From Flavobacteriales bacterium (lineage in GTDB: Bacteria; Bacteroidota; Bacteroidia; Flavobacteriales_F; PHOS-HE28): a DNA stretch of 64,000 nt. Positions 8,488-18,700 of the stretch are shown here, in pieces. Every line of letters begins with the position of its first letter. The stretch's first letter is position 1. Both the position numbers and the translations under genes were made by a program. The notes beneath the pieces were generated by a model, which saw nothing but the letters and a program-made list of their open reading frames with translations, made no database searches and was not told the DNA's origin. The stretch is taken from NCBI GenBank assembly GCA_019912395.1, contig JAIOIH010000014.1, positions 239,449 to 303,448 on the forward strand, read 5' to 3'.

Positions 8488-9930
8488 CTATATTTGGTTT
8501 ACCTCGTGCCGCTTTCCCTGCCCGGAGAGCAGCCCCGTGATCGCCAATGCGATCAGGATCAACATCAACAGACGTACCGGTACAGTATATCGTGATTGGA
8601 TCGTGAAAGGCAGATGGATGAAGGTGCTATAGGCCAAGTACAACAGGATCAACCAGGTACTGCGGAAAGAGAGGACACGACGCAGATAGGCCAGAGGCAC
8701 CAGGACGATGAACAGTAGAAATAATACCCCCGTGCTGATGGTAGCATACAGCATCTTCATTTTACCCATGAAGCCCGCGGACTGATACTCTCCCAACTGG
8801 ATACCGATCACCCACAGGCGAACTGCGGAATAGCTCTTGAACGCAAGTGTGTACCACGGGTCGCTCCAATAATGTTCCACGGCCTTTTCCAACAGCAGTT
8901 TGTCCCGCATGATCGTATAGGCCGTATTATAGGTCGGTTCGGCATGGTGAACACGGGGTCTGCCGTCCCACATGGCGGTGTCCTTGGAGGTCAGCAGCGG
9001 ATCTATGCGGGCTTTGATATTCGACCACTCTTGCTCATACTCCCGGATGTTCGCCGGGATGGAATCCGGCGGTGTAAAATGGATCACCTCCTCAGCATTG
9101 AAATTCCTCAAATAGAACCGGTCGGTATATCCTGGCATTTTACCACTCCAATAGCCGAGGTGCATGTAACTGCCTGCACCTTGCAAAGGCGTTACCTTGA
9201 ACACCCCGTGATTCACCTTGTTCCAGATTCCAAAAGGCACAACCGTCAAGGCAAATACCACCAACATGAGCAATTGGTGCCGGACATTTGAGGCTCCTCG
9301 ATCAATGACCCAGGAAAGGGTAACGTATGCCAACGGGAACAAAAGGAATACCGGACGGCATTGGAACACGAAACCCAAGAGGAGACCGATGGCAATAGCA
9401 ACCTTCCAGTTCCAATTCCGATGGCGCACCGCTAAGTATACGGCCAAGCCGATGGCGGCCAACACGGGAATTTCAGCGTACAACTGCACGATGTAGAATG
9501 GTACGTTCACCAGGGGTAGGAGGAGAAGCAGGAAGAGGCTTCGGGTCGCTCTGTCACCACCCAACAGGTCGATCGTCCTCAAGGCCAACCAGAGGCCCAG
9601 GCCATACAGGATGAATTGCACCACCAACACCGCATGCCAATTACCAAAAAGCCAGAGGATAGCAGCGATGAACAGCGGATAGCCCGGCGTGCGGAACGTG
9701 TCCGGATAGCCCTCTCCAAGTTGCCACCACATGCTATACCTGCCATTCAGGATCCCTTCGGCCAAGCCCAAGTAGCTCCACGTGTCCGACAGGATGATGG
9801 TGCGTGATGCCCACATCACAAAAAGCGTGACCACCACGTTCAGGATAAGCAGGGAAATGAATACCCTCCTCGATCCGAGGAGCTCCACCGCCCGTTCTTT
9901 CCATGTACTGTCGCCTCCCACCTTCCCCAT
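8488..9930 (-). CDS. GT39/ArnT-like membrane glycosyltransferase
   Basis: A 480-residue GT-C fold enzyme that would transfer a sugar from a polyprenyl-phosphate carrier on the outer face of the inner membrane. The first periplasmic loop carries LSDTWSYLGLAEGILNGRYS and PDTFRTPGYPLF, the usual Asp-containing and R-T-P-G-Y-P motifs. About ten hydrophobic segments follow, with a large soluble loop near residues 260-360. A possible promoter with -7-like box TATCTTGG lies at 9957-9964. The adjacent bactoprenol glycosyltransferase on the plus strand could supply its lipid-linked donor. Confidence 0.8.
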   Translation of the reverse strand: MGKVGGDSTWKERAVELLGSRRVFISLLILNVVVTLFVMWASRTIILSDTWSYLGLAEGILNGRYSMWWQLGEGYPDTFRTPGYPLFIAAILWLFGNWHAVLVVQFILYGLGLWLALRTIDLLGGDRATRSLFLLLLLPLVNVPFYIVQLYAEIPVLAAIGLAVYLAVRHRNWNWKVAIAIGLLLGFVFQCRPVFLLFPLAYVTLSWVIDRGASNVRHQLLMLVVFALTVVPFGIWNKVNHGVFKVTPLQGAGSYMHLGYWSGKMPGYTDRFYLRNFNAEEVIHFTPPDSIPANIREYEQEWSNIKARIDPLLTSKDTAMWDGRPRVHHAEPTYNTAYTIMRDKLLLEKAVEHYWSDPWYTLAFKSYSAVRLWVIGIQLGEYQSAGFMGKMKMLYATISTGVLFLLFIVLVPLAYLRRVLSFRSTWLILLYLAYSTFIHLPFTIQSRYTVPVRLLMLILIALAITGLLSGQGKRHEVNQI

Positions 9931-10044
9931 GCTTCCCTGACATTAAAAAGAGAGGGCCAAGATAGAGGCAGGCTCTGCAAAGCCGGAAACCACCCCTGGT
10001 ACAGCAGGAAGCGGACCGTGGTTACATTGCCGACCTTTCTGCTC

Positions 10045-11019
10045 ATGATAGAAAGTTCAGCTTCATCAAAGGCCCGGAAGGTCTGTATCGTGGTTCCCTG
10101 CTACAATGAAGAAGGGGTGATCGGTCACACTGTGGACGTCCTGATCAGGGAGCTCGAAAGAATGAACTCCCTGGGGCTGGTTTCTGCCGGTAGTTACATC
10201 TGTTGTGTGGATGATGGCAGCCGAGATGGCACTTGGCGCGAGATCCTTGGCTTGGCGGAAAGGACCGGAAGAGTCCAGGGGATAAAGCTTAGCGCGAACT
10301 TCGGCCATCCCAATGCACTCGTCGCCGGATTGTTCAGCAATCATCACAATGCGGACGTCCTTATTACCATAGATGCCGACCTGCAGGACGATGTTTCCGT
10401 ATTAGCACGGATGATGGAGTATCATGGACAAGGCAAATTGGTGGTGTACGGCGTCCGCGTCGAGCGAAAGGTCGACCCCCTTCCCAAGCGTATTGCCGCC
10501 GCCATGTTCTATACGATGATGTCCGCGATGAACGGAAGAACGGTGCGTGGCCATGCCGATTTCCGCAGTGCGGATGCACGGGTGGTATCTGACCTGGAGC
10601 GGTTCGGGGAGGTCAATCTTTATCTGAGAGGAATCTTCCCTTTGATCGGCTACCCATCGGCCCAAGTGAACTACGAACGACTCGAGCGCCATGCCGGCGA
10701 GTCAAAATACTCCTATGTAAAGCTAATGAGCTTGGCTTGGCAGGGCATCACCTCGTTCACCACCACCCCGTTGAGGATCGTATTCTATACCGGGCTGGTC
10801 ATGTTCCTGATCGCAGGAATGATCTCTCTTTGGGTGATATGGGCTGCCTTCAATGGTGATCCAATTCAAGGGTGGTCCAGCCTGGCCCTGCTGCTCACGA
10901 CCTTCTCCGCCATCAACATGATCAGCCTCGGAATCATGGGTGAGTACATCGGGAAGATCTACAAGGAGGTAAAGCACCGCCCCCGCTATATCATCGAGAC
11001 CACCACCCCGGATGGCTGA
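10045..11019 (+). CDS. Bactoprenol-phosphate glycosyltransferase (GtrB/ArnC-like)
   Basis: GT2 enzyme of 324 residues that makes polyprenyl-phosphate-linked sugar. It has IVVPCYNEEGVIG, CVDDGSRDGT and TIDADLQDD in the catalytic domain, then the typical C-terminal part with two membrane helices after TSFTTTPLRIVFYTG. The ATG at 10045 is preferred over an upstream GTG at 10018 because it puts the GT2 signature about 14 residues from the start. The last bases overlap the next gene (ATGGCTGA). Its product is a plausible donor for the GT-C enzymes at 8488-9930 and 18967-20487. Confidence 0.86.
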   Translation: MIESSASSKARKVCIVVPCYNEEGVIGHTVDVLIRELERMNSLGLVSAGSYICCVDDGSRDGTWREILGLAERTGRVQGIKLSANFGHPNALVAGLFSNHHNADVLITIDADLQDDVSVLARMMEYHGQGKLVVYGVRVERKVDPLPKRIAAAMFYTMMSAMNGRTVRGHADFRSADARVVSDLERFGEVNLYLRGIFPLIGYPSAQVNYERLERHAGESKYSYVKLMSLAWQGITSFTTTPLRIVFYTGLVMFLIAGMISLWVIWAAFNGDPIQGWSSLALLLTTFSAINMISLGIMGEYIGKIYKEVKHRPRYIIETTTPDG

Positions 11020-11755
11020 ATCGGAAATCACCTCTTTCGACCAGGAACAGTTCGAAGCGATCTATCCCCAAGGTGTTGAACGGCATTACTGGAACAGATG
11101 CAGGATCGCGGTGATCACGGATAATTTGAGATCCATCAAGGATGCCGGCCCGATGCTCGAGGTGGGCTGTGGAAAGGGATTGGTGGTCTCCGCTCTGCGC
11201 CGGAACGGATTCGACATAACAGGAGTGGAACTGGCCGAGGTGGAGCCGTTGAAGGAGGTGGCCCCGTTCGTCCATGTGAACACTGATGCCTTGGACCTGG
11301 ACCCAGGGATCCGCTCCGGGATACAAACCATCCTCTTGCTCGATGTGATCGAACATTTGGAGGACCCCGTCGCCTTCATGACCCGTCTTCGATCCGCCTT
11401 CCCAAAATTGCGCCGATTCGTTGTCACTGTTCCAGCCCGCCAGGAATTGTTCAGCAATTACGACCGATTCAATAGGCACTTCCGACGCTATGACATGCCC
11501 TTGTTGAGGCATCATGCTGAATCCAGCATGGGCAAGGTCCGAAGTGCCGGATACTTCTATCACGCGCTGTACCCCGCTGCCTGGATCCAATTGCGCACGC
11601 ACGGCGCGAGAAAGCTCAACTTCACCGTGCCCGCGCCAGGTGTACCAAGCTTCTTCCATCGGTTATTGGGCTACTTCTTCTTTTTGGAATACAAAGTCCT
11701 ACCCTCCTCCTGGAGAGGCACCTCGATCATTGCCGTACTCGACCTTGACGTATAG
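11012..11755 (+). CDS. Class I SAM-dependent methyltransferase
   Basis: A 247-residue Rossmann-fold methyltransferase. Motif I is MLEVGCGKG near residue 50 and the post-motif region LLLDVIEHLEDP matches the common type 11/12/23 pattern. The C-terminal part is longer and hydrophobic (LGYFFFLEYKVLP), as in lipid- or membrane-associated methyltransferases. The eight-base overlap with the bactoprenol glycosyltransferase gene suggests it acts on a polyprenyl-linked or glycan substrate, but the target is not shown by sequence. Confidence 0.8.
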   Translation: MAESEITSFDQEQFEAIYPQGVERHYWNRCRIAVITDNLRSIKDAGPMLEVGCGKGLVVSALRRNGFDITGVELAEVEPLKEVAPFVHVNTDALDLDPGIRSGIQTILLLDVIEHLEDPVAFMTRLRSAFPKLRRFVVTVPARQELFSNYDRFNRHFRRYDMPLLRHHAESSMGKVRSAGYFYHALYPAAWIQLRTHGARKLNFTVPAPGVPSFFHRLLGYFFFLEYKVLPSSWRGTSIIAVLDLDV

Positions 11756-11774
11756 TGAGGGTTGAACCAGTTCG

Positions 11775-12932
11775 ATGGAAATCGGAAGGCGGAAATACTT
11801 CGACGACCTGGACGCGTTGCGGTCCATTGCCTTCCTTGCAATTTTCATGCATCATGGTTTTTTCACCACTGAACCTTCCGTGGTGGCCTCCTTTGCTTTC
11901 AAAGCGGTTGACGTGGTGACCAAACCGGCGTGGCTTGGTGTTCCGTTCTTCTTCTCCCTTAGTGGCTTCTTGATCACGTATTTGCTGCTCACGGAACAAC
12001 AGCATCTCGGAAGGATAAGTGTCGGGAAGTTCTATGCCCGCCGAATTCTTCGGATCTGGCCTCTCTATTATGCGGTGGTGTGTTTCGGATTCTTCATTTT
12101 CCCGCTCCTGCGCGGATTGATCCTCCACGATCCATACGTCGAGAACGCAACGCTGTGGAAGTACTTGGTATTCCTCGGGAACTTCGATATGATAGAAAAA
12201 GGACTCCCATATGGTGCCGGGCTGGGCGTGACCTGGTCCCTTTCCGTGGAAGAACAATTCTATCTCGTTTGGCCGATCCTGTTCATCCTTGTTCCAGTTA
12301 TCCTTCGTGTTGCATTTGTCGTTCTGCTCTTTGCGCTGTCGCAGATCTTAATGCAGGTTTGGGATCTTCCCTATACGCATACCTTGGGCAGCATGTCCGA
12401 TCTGGCCATGGGCGCCTTGCTTGCGATCCTAAGCTTCGGAGAGAAACCCCTGTTCAAAAAGTTCACTGAGCTTCCCGGATCCGTGATCGCCGGGGTCTAC
12501 GTTCTCGGGATCGCCCACCTGTATTCCTGGACGCTATATGATATTGGCAACCGGGTATTCGTATCCTTCTTTATGGCCTTCGTGCTCTTTGACCAATGCT
12601 TTTGCAGGAACTCTCCATTGAAACTCCGTCGGTTCAAACTTCTGGGATACTGGGGGCGACTGACCTATGGATTGTATTTGCTGCACACGATCGGCAACTT
12701 CATCGTATCGAATGCCATCAAGCCGTTCAGGGCCCAGATCGACCATCCGCTGCTCATCGACATGGGAATTCAACCGGTTGCCTCACTGCTCCTCACCATG
12801 GGCATGGCCTATGTATCCTACTCCTATTATGAAAAGCCGTTCCTGAAGCTCAAAAGCAGATTCGCTACTACGGGCATCGCAAGGTCCGGGAATGCGACAA
12901 CTTCGGCAGGACGACCTCCCATCTACCCATGA
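11775..12932 (+). CDS. Acyltransferase 3 family O-acyltransferase
   Basis: Second membrane O-acyltransferase of the window, 385 residues. It shows DDLDALRSIAFLAIFMHHG, FFFSLSGFLITYLLL, KFYARRILRIWPLYY and WSLSVEEQFYLVWP, the standard family blocks in order, with about ten membrane helices. It follows the methyltransferase by 19 bases in the same direction, so the three plus-strand genes from 10045 probably form one operon. Its end overlaps the convergent rlmH gene by ten bases. Confidence 0.88.
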   Translation: MEIGRRKYFDDLDALRSIAFLAIFMHHGFFTTEPSVVASFAFKAVDVVTKPAWLGVPFFFSLSGFLITYLLLTEQQHLGRISVGKFYARRILRIWPLYYAVVCFGFFIFPLLRGLILHDPYVENATLWKYLVFLGNFDMIEKGLPYGAGLGVTWSLSVEEQFYLVWPILFILVPVILRVAFVVLLFALSQILMQVWDLPYTHTLGSMSDLAMGALLAILSFGEKPLFKKFTELPGSVIAGVYVLGIAHLYSWTLYDIGNRVFVSFFMAFVLFDQCFCRNSPLKLRRFKLLGYWGRLTYGLYLLHTIGNFIVSNAIKPFRAQIDHPLLIDMGIQPVASLLLTMGMAYVSYSYYEKPFLKLKSRFATTGIARSGNATTSAGRPPIYP

Positions 12933-13387
12933 TGATACCCCGTCCCCTTCAGAATGCTCAGCCCGCGATAGAGCTGCTCCGCAAAGAGCACGCGGATCAA
13001 CTGGTGGGGGAAGACCATGGCTGAGATGGACAATACCAGGTCGGCGCGCTGGCGTACCTCCTCGGTCATTCCATGCGCGCCACCTATGACGAAGGCGATG
13101 TCGCGCACGCCTTGGTCGCGCCAATTGCCGAGGCGATGGGCGAAGGCGGGGCTGGTGAGCTGAATGCCGCGCTCATCCAGCACCACTACTTTTTCACCGG
13201 GCTTGAGGACGGCGAGGATACGCTCACTCTCCGTGCGCTGCTGCCAGGCGACCTCCCCCCTGCCGGCATCGGGGAGCACCACCTCATCCACAGGTTCCAT
13301 GCGGCGGACGCGCTCCAGATAATGCTGAAGGCCGTCAGCGACATGGCCACGCTCACTGCGCCCCACCACGATCAGGCGAAGGCGCAT
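12923..13387 (-). CDS. rlmH: 23S rRNA pseudouridine-1915 N3-methyltransferase
   Basis: A 154-residue SPOUT-class methyltransferase that modifies 23S rRNA helix 69 in the assembled ribosome. Length is normal for RlmH. The knot region shows FVIGGAHGMTEEV and the C-terminal signature FPHQLIRVLFAEQLYRG is essentially canonical. The ATG at 13387 gives the family N-terminus MRLRLIVVG; longer frames upstream run into the DUF4783 gene region. It is divergently arranged with the DUF4783 gene. Confidence 0.96.
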   Translation of the reverse strand: MRLRLIVVGRSERGHVADGLQHYLERVRRMEPVDEVVLPDAGRGEVAWQQRTESERILAVLKPGEKVVVLDERGIQLTSPAFAHRLGNWRDQGVRDIAFVIGGAHGMTEEVRQRADLVLSISAMVFPHQLIRVLFAEQLYRGLSILKGTGYHHG

Positions 13388-13460
13388 TCGACCACCGTTG
13401 TTCGTAACTCCTTTCCGTGCATGGGGCAAATGTGGCCCGTTCTTTGCAAAATTGCTCCGC

Positions 13461-13874
13461 ATGCGACACTTCATCCTTAAAAGGACTTCCTTTTTTCTGG
13501 TCCTTCTGTTGGTCATGGGCGGGCTTCGGGCCCAAGGAGATGTGAAGGACCAAGTGGTCTCGGCCATCGGTTCGGGCAACGCGACCGCCTTGGCGAAGAA
13601 CATGGTGGCCAATGTGGACATGACGCTGCCCTCGGCAAGCGATTACTACAGCAAGGCCCAAGCCGAACAGATCCTGCGGAAGTTCTTCGATGAACATCCA
13701 CCCAAGGGCCTTTCCATCGTGCATGAAGGAACCAATCGCACTGGCGACAGTTACTACATTGGCAATCTGGCCACAGCGAAAGGTGATTTCCGGGTCACCT
13801 TCTTCCTGAAAAAGACGGGTGAGGCCTATCAAGTGAAACAGTTGAGAATAGAGGCTGGCAGAACGGACCGCTGA
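13461..13874 (+). CDS. DUF4783 secreted protein
   Basis: A 137-residue exported protein with a clear signal peptide (basic start, then FFLVLLLVMGGLRAQ with cleavage near Ala-Gln). The mature part has the DUF4783 features: alternating helix and strand, SKAQAEQILRKFF and GDSYYIGNLATAKGDFRV, resembling the NTF2-like fold. The biochemical role of this family is not known. The ATG at 13461 is chosen to start the signal peptide. The stop overlaps the nadC start (TGATG). Confidence 0.85.
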   Translation: MRHFILKRTSFFLVLLLVMGGLRAQGDVKDQVVSAIGSGNATALAKNMVANVDMTLPSASDYYSKAQAEQILRKFFDEHPPKGLSIVHEGTNRTGDSYYIGNLATAKGDFRVTFFLKKTGEAYQVKQLRIEAGRTDR

Positions 13875-14719
13875 TGCTACCATTGGGAACGGAGGAGATC
13901 ATTGACCGGGCCTTTGATGAGGATGTGGGCGATGGCGACCACACGTCCTTGGCCACCGTTCCGGGCACGGCAAAGGGTTCCGCGCATTTATTGGTAAAGG
14001 CGGACGGCATTCTGGCCGGTCTGGAGCTGGCCAAGGTCATCTGTGAGCGCATCGACGAAGGGCTTCATTTGCGACCGCTGTTGCACGATGGTGCCCGGGT
14101 GAGCCCTGGCGACGTTGCGTTCACCATCAACGGCAGCTCCCGGAGCATCCTGCTGGTGGAGCGTGTGATGCTGAACTTCATGCAGCGCATGAGCGGCATT
14201 GCCACCCTTACGCGTGCCTTCGTGGACGCCTTGGAAGGAACGAAGTGCAGCGTGCTGGACACCCGCAAGACCACGCCCGGGTTGCGCGCGATCGAGAAGT
14301 GGGCCGTTCGCATCGGTGGCGGAACCAACCACCGCCTCGGTTTGTATGACATGATGATGATCAAGGACAACCACGCGGATTTCGCGGGTGGGATCCCGCA
14401 GGCCATTACGCGGGCGATGGCCTATCAGCGTGAACACGGTCTCTCCATACCGATCGAGGTGGAGACCCGCAATCTCATCGAGGTGGGACAGGTCCTTTCC
14501 GTTGGAGGCGTTCATCGCATCATGCTGGACAATTTCGACCTCGACGATCTGCACGAGGCCGTTAGGCTGATCGGAGGCCGCTTCGAGACCGAGGCCAGCG
14601 GCGGTATTACCCTGGCCACCGCCCGTTCCCATGCCGCATGTGGCGTGGACTTCATCTCCGTGGGCGCGTTGACGCATTCGGCGGTCAGCCTGGACATGAG
14701 CCTGAAAGCCATGGGTTGA
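13874..14719 (+). CDS. nadC: Nicotinate-nucleotide pyrophosphorylase (carboxylating)
   Basis: Quinolinate phosphoribosyltransferase, 281 residues, converting quinolinate and PRPP to nicotinate mononucleotide in de novo NAD synthesis. The family signature DTRKTTPGLRAIEKWAVRIG is complete, followed by GGGTNHR and MIKDNH, and the C-terminal barrel has EASGGITL and FISVGALTHS. Length is typical. It is coupled by one-base overlaps to both the DUF4783 gene upstream and the yihY-like gene downstream. Confidence 0.97.
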   Translation: MLPLGTEEIIDRAFDEDVGDGDHTSLATVPGTAKGSAHLLVKADGILAGLELAKVICERIDEGLHLRPLLHDGARVSPGDVAFTINGSSRSILLVERVMLNFMQRMSGIATLTRAFVDALEGTKCSVLDTRKTTPGLRAIEKWAVRIGGGTNHRLGLYDMMMIKDNHADFAGGIPQAITRAMAYQREHGLSIPIEVETRNLIEVGQVLSVGGVHRIMLDNFDLDDLHEAVRLIGGRFETEASGGITLATARSHAACGVDFISVGALTHSAVSLDMSLKAMG

Positions 14720-15669
14720 TGGCCGGACCCCTGGTAAGAAAAATCCTGTACTCGCGGACCAACCGAAGGGTGATCAAGTGGATGCAGCAGATCGTGCTTC
14801 CGGGTTTCGGGGGCTTCAGTATCTACCATATTTCGAGGTTCTTCTTCCATGCCCTCTTTCAAGGCAATCTGGTGAACCGCGCCGCCGCCATCGCCTTTCG
14901 CATATTCCTGGCGTTCTTCCCTGCCATCATCGTACTGCTCACGCTGATCCCGTTCATCCCCGTACCGGATTTCCAGGAGAAGCTCCTGGGGGCGTTCCGC
15001 AACATGCTCCCCGGCGAGGTCTATCACTTCATTGAGGGCCTGCTCCACGACCTGGTGTTGCGCAAGCACAGTGCATTGCTCAGCCTCAGCTTCGTGTTCG
15101 GCCTCTTCCTGGCGAGCAATAGCGTGAATGCCGTGCTTCAGGGCTTCCAGCACAGCACGTTCGTGACGGAATGGTACCAACCGTGGAAGCAACGTCTCAT
15201 CAGCCTGCTCCTGATGTTCCTGCTGACCCTGCTCTCCGTAGTGGCCACGGCCGTGCTCACCATCAGTTCGTGGGGCCGGTCGCTGATCCATCAGGGTACC
15301 GATGGCTTCCACTGGCTGGAAAGCGTTGGGTTCGGCATTGTGCGCTGGGCAACCTCGGTCATGTTGGTGCTGGTGGCCGTATCCCTGCTCTACCACGCGG
15401 GCACGCCCGGCAAGAAGAAATTCCAATTGGTGACACCCGGGGCCGTGCTCACCATCATTCTCATTTTCGCCCTCTCCCGCGCCTTGGCCTTCGTCTTCAC
15501 CAACGTTACCGACTACAATGCGCTTTACGGCTCCATCGGCGTGATCATCGCCGTGCAGTTGTGGCTCTACTTCAATATGATCGTGCTGCTGATCGGCTAC
15601 GAGCTGAACACGAGCATTGACAAGGCCCGGCGCGAGCACAGCCGCGATCTGAGGCCCGTGAAGGCATGA
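14719..15669 (+). CDS. YihY/BrkB family inner-membrane protein
   Basis: A 316-residue protein with six hydrophobic segments and the family pattern: amphipathic N-terminus, NRAAAIAFRIFLAFFPAIIV, and the C-terminal VIIAVQLWLYFNMIVLLIGYELN. The family was once called RNase BN by mistake; its true function is unclear, with proposals around envelope or transport roles. The ATG at 14719 overlaps the nadC stop by one base (TGATG). The frame is open further upstream, but only inside nadC. Confidence 0.88.
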   Translation: MAGPLVRKILYSRTNRRVIKWMQQIVLPGFGGFSIYHISRFFFHALFQGNLVNRAAAIAFRIFLAFFPAIIVLLTLIPFIPVPDFQEKLLGAFRNMLPGEVYHFIEGLLHDLVLRKHSALLSLSFVFGLFLASNSVNAVLQGFQHSTFVTEWYQPWKQRLISLLLMFLLTLLSVVATAVLTISSWGRSLIHQGTDGFHWLESVGFGIVRWATSVMLVLVAVSLLYHAGTPGKKKFQLVTPGAVLTIILIFALSRALAFVFTNVTDYNALYGSIGVIIAVQLWLYFNMIVLLIGYELNTSIDKARREHSRDLRPVKA

Positions 15670-15770
15670 GGCTGCCCTTCGCAGGGAGGAATTGGGAGAA
15701 TACCCGCCCCGATCGGATAATTTGCACCCGGACCCGGTCGGCGTTCATGTACGACCGTCCCGGGAATGCC

Positions 15771-18700
15771 ATGAGGAGATCAACACTGCTGCTCTGTGTA
15801 CTGATGGCCGGTGCCGCCTTCGCGCAGCGCTATGACCCCTTGCATCCACCGAACACTTTCCGCCAGGCGGACAACCCCTACTACTGGAAGAACGCCCCGC
15901 CCTATCCCGGCTATTGGCAGCAGGATGTCCACTATGCCATGGATGCGAAGCTGGACGAGGTGCATGACCGGGTCGGGGGCACCGTCAACCTTACCTACTG
16001 GAACAACTCCCCGGACACGCTTCGGGAGGTCTTCTTCCACCTCTACGCCAACGCCGCCAAGCCCGGCAGCTACATGGAGCAGCTCGGCGGGGACAACCGG
16101 GCAAGGGGTTCCGCCGAAAACCAGGACAGGGAGCGCGGTACCGATGTGCAGAGCATGACCGTGAACGGGCAGGAGGTGCGGCGTGAAGTGGACAACACCA
16201 TCATGAAGGTGACGCTGCCGGAGCCGCTTCTTCCCAACGGAAAGGTCAGTTTCCACTACACCTTCGTCACGCACTGGGGCGGCATGGGCCGCATGAAGCT
16301 CTTCAGCGCATGGGGCTTCAAGCACTTCGACGGCACGCAATGGTACCCGCGCATCAGTGTGTATGACCGCAAGTTCGGCTGGGACACCCAGCAGCACCTC
16401 GGGCACGAGTTCCATGGCAACTTCGGCACCTTCGACGTGGCGCTGGACATGCCGAACGACATGGTGGTGGAAGCCACCGGCTGGCTGCAGAACCCGGACG
16501 AGGTGATGCCCTCCGAGCTGCGCAAGAAGCTCGACATCGCCAACTTCAAGGACAAGCCCTGGAACGAGGCACCCTCCGTGATCACGCCCTACCAGCCCGG
16601 CGTGCGCAAGGTGTGGAAGTACCACGCGGAGAACCTGCATGACTTCGCCTTCACAGCGGATCCCACCTACCGCATCGATGAAACCGAATGGAACGGCATC
16701 GCCTGCATTGCGGTGGTGCAGGAACCGCATGCAAGCAAATGGTTGAACGCTGCCACATACTGCGCCAAGGTGATCCAAGTGTTCAGTGAGGGGATCGGCA
16801 TGTACGGCTATCCCAAAATGGTGGTGGCCGATGCGCGCGATGGCATGGAATACCCGATGTTGACCCTGGACAGCGGTAGCGACCCCGGCTACCGGAACCT
16901 GTTCGCACATGAGATCGGCCACAACTGGTTCTTCGGGATGGTGGGCAACAACGAGACCTACCGCGCGATGCTCGATGAAGGCTTCACCCAGTTCCTGACC
17001 GCTTGGGGGCTGGAGCAGATCGATGGGGACACCATGGTGACCACGCCGGCGAAAACCGCCTATGAGCAACGATACACGGACCCGGTGCTGGCGCGCGACC
17101 GCTCCGTGTACAACAGCTACATGCGCAGCGCCGTGCGCGATGAGCTCGCCCCGATCAACACGCACAGCGACGAATTCTCACGCCTTCCCACCGGATACCG
17201 CTTGGTGTACTTCAAGACCGCCACCATGCTTTACAACCTCGAGTATGTGCTGGGCGATGAACTCTTCATGGCCGCGTTCCGGAACTATTTCGAGCAGTGG
17301 AAATACAAGCATCCCTATGTGGAGGACTTCCGGCAGAGCATGATCGACTACACGAAAGTGGACCTCAACTGGTTCTTCGACCAGTGGATCGACACGGACA
17401 AGCGCATCGACTACGCCGTGAAGGGCGTGAAGCACCGCAACGCCGACCAAGGCCAGCAGATCCGCTTCAGGCGTATCGGCGACCTGCAAATGCCGATCGA
17501 CTTTTCCGTTTTGGCGCGCAACGGACAGACCTACGATTTCCACATCCCGAACAACTGGTTCGAGAAGAAGACCAGTGCCACCGTGCTTCCGCGATGGATC
17601 GGTTTTGATGAACTGCAACGCGACTATACCGCCACAGTGAACATCCCCTCGGGAATCGCGGACGTGCGCATCGACACCACCTATCGCCTCGGTGATGCCA
17701 ACATGCTGAACAACAGCCTGAAGTTCCCCTTCACCAGCACCTTCGACAGCCACATCCACAACTGGCCGGACTGGCGGACCTATGAAGGCTTTGTCCGGCC
17801 CGACCTTTGGTACAACGGCTATGACGGGGTGAAGGTCGGCGTGCACTTCCACGGCAGCTACCTCGAGTACAAGCACAAGCTGTGGTTCACCGCATGGCTG
17901 AACACGGGCTTCGGGCAGAACCTTCCCGGAGCCGGGATCAACACCGCCTACGACCCCATCAGCTTCAATTTCCGCTATGAAAATGCCACGGAGAAACTGC
18001 TCCACGGCTCTTCCGTTCATGTGGCTGCGCGCGTGCTGGACGGCCTGGAACAATATGAGGGCGGATTCAACTGGGACGTGCCATTTTCCAACACCTCATT
18101 CCACACGAACATGAAGTTCATGTTGCGGCGGGACAGCTCGGCCCTCACCTACTTGATCTACCCGGACAGCTGGGAGGTGAACGCGCTCAACAGCACGTGG
18201 AACACCGGCGCGAAGCACCGCTATGGCTGGCGGAAAGGCAATGGCACACTGGGACTTGAGATGCGCACGGCAGGGATCGGCGCCGTCAACTCCTTCGCAC
18301 AAGTTGCCGGAACGGCGAAGAACAACTCACGCTTTGGAAAGTTGAACCTGCGCACGCGCCTCTTCGCGCAATACGGCAGCGGCACCACGCCGCGCGAAAG
18401 TCAACTCCACCTCGCTGGCGCCTCACCGGAGGAAATGATGGACGACAAGTATGTGCGTAGCATCGGCTTTGTTCCTTTTGACTGGATGGGCTACGGCGCG
18501 GACGTGAACCACTTCCAGCAGGGAGGTGGCTTGGGACTGCGCGGCTATGCGGGCTACTACGCGCCCTCGCTGGATGGGGAAGGCAACACCATCCTCACTT
18601 ACGCGGGCAACACCGGGGCGGCCATCAATGCTGAACTGGACCTCGACGGGCTTGTGCGCTTCCGCCCCGGCAAACTGGCGCAATACCTGCACCTGGACGT

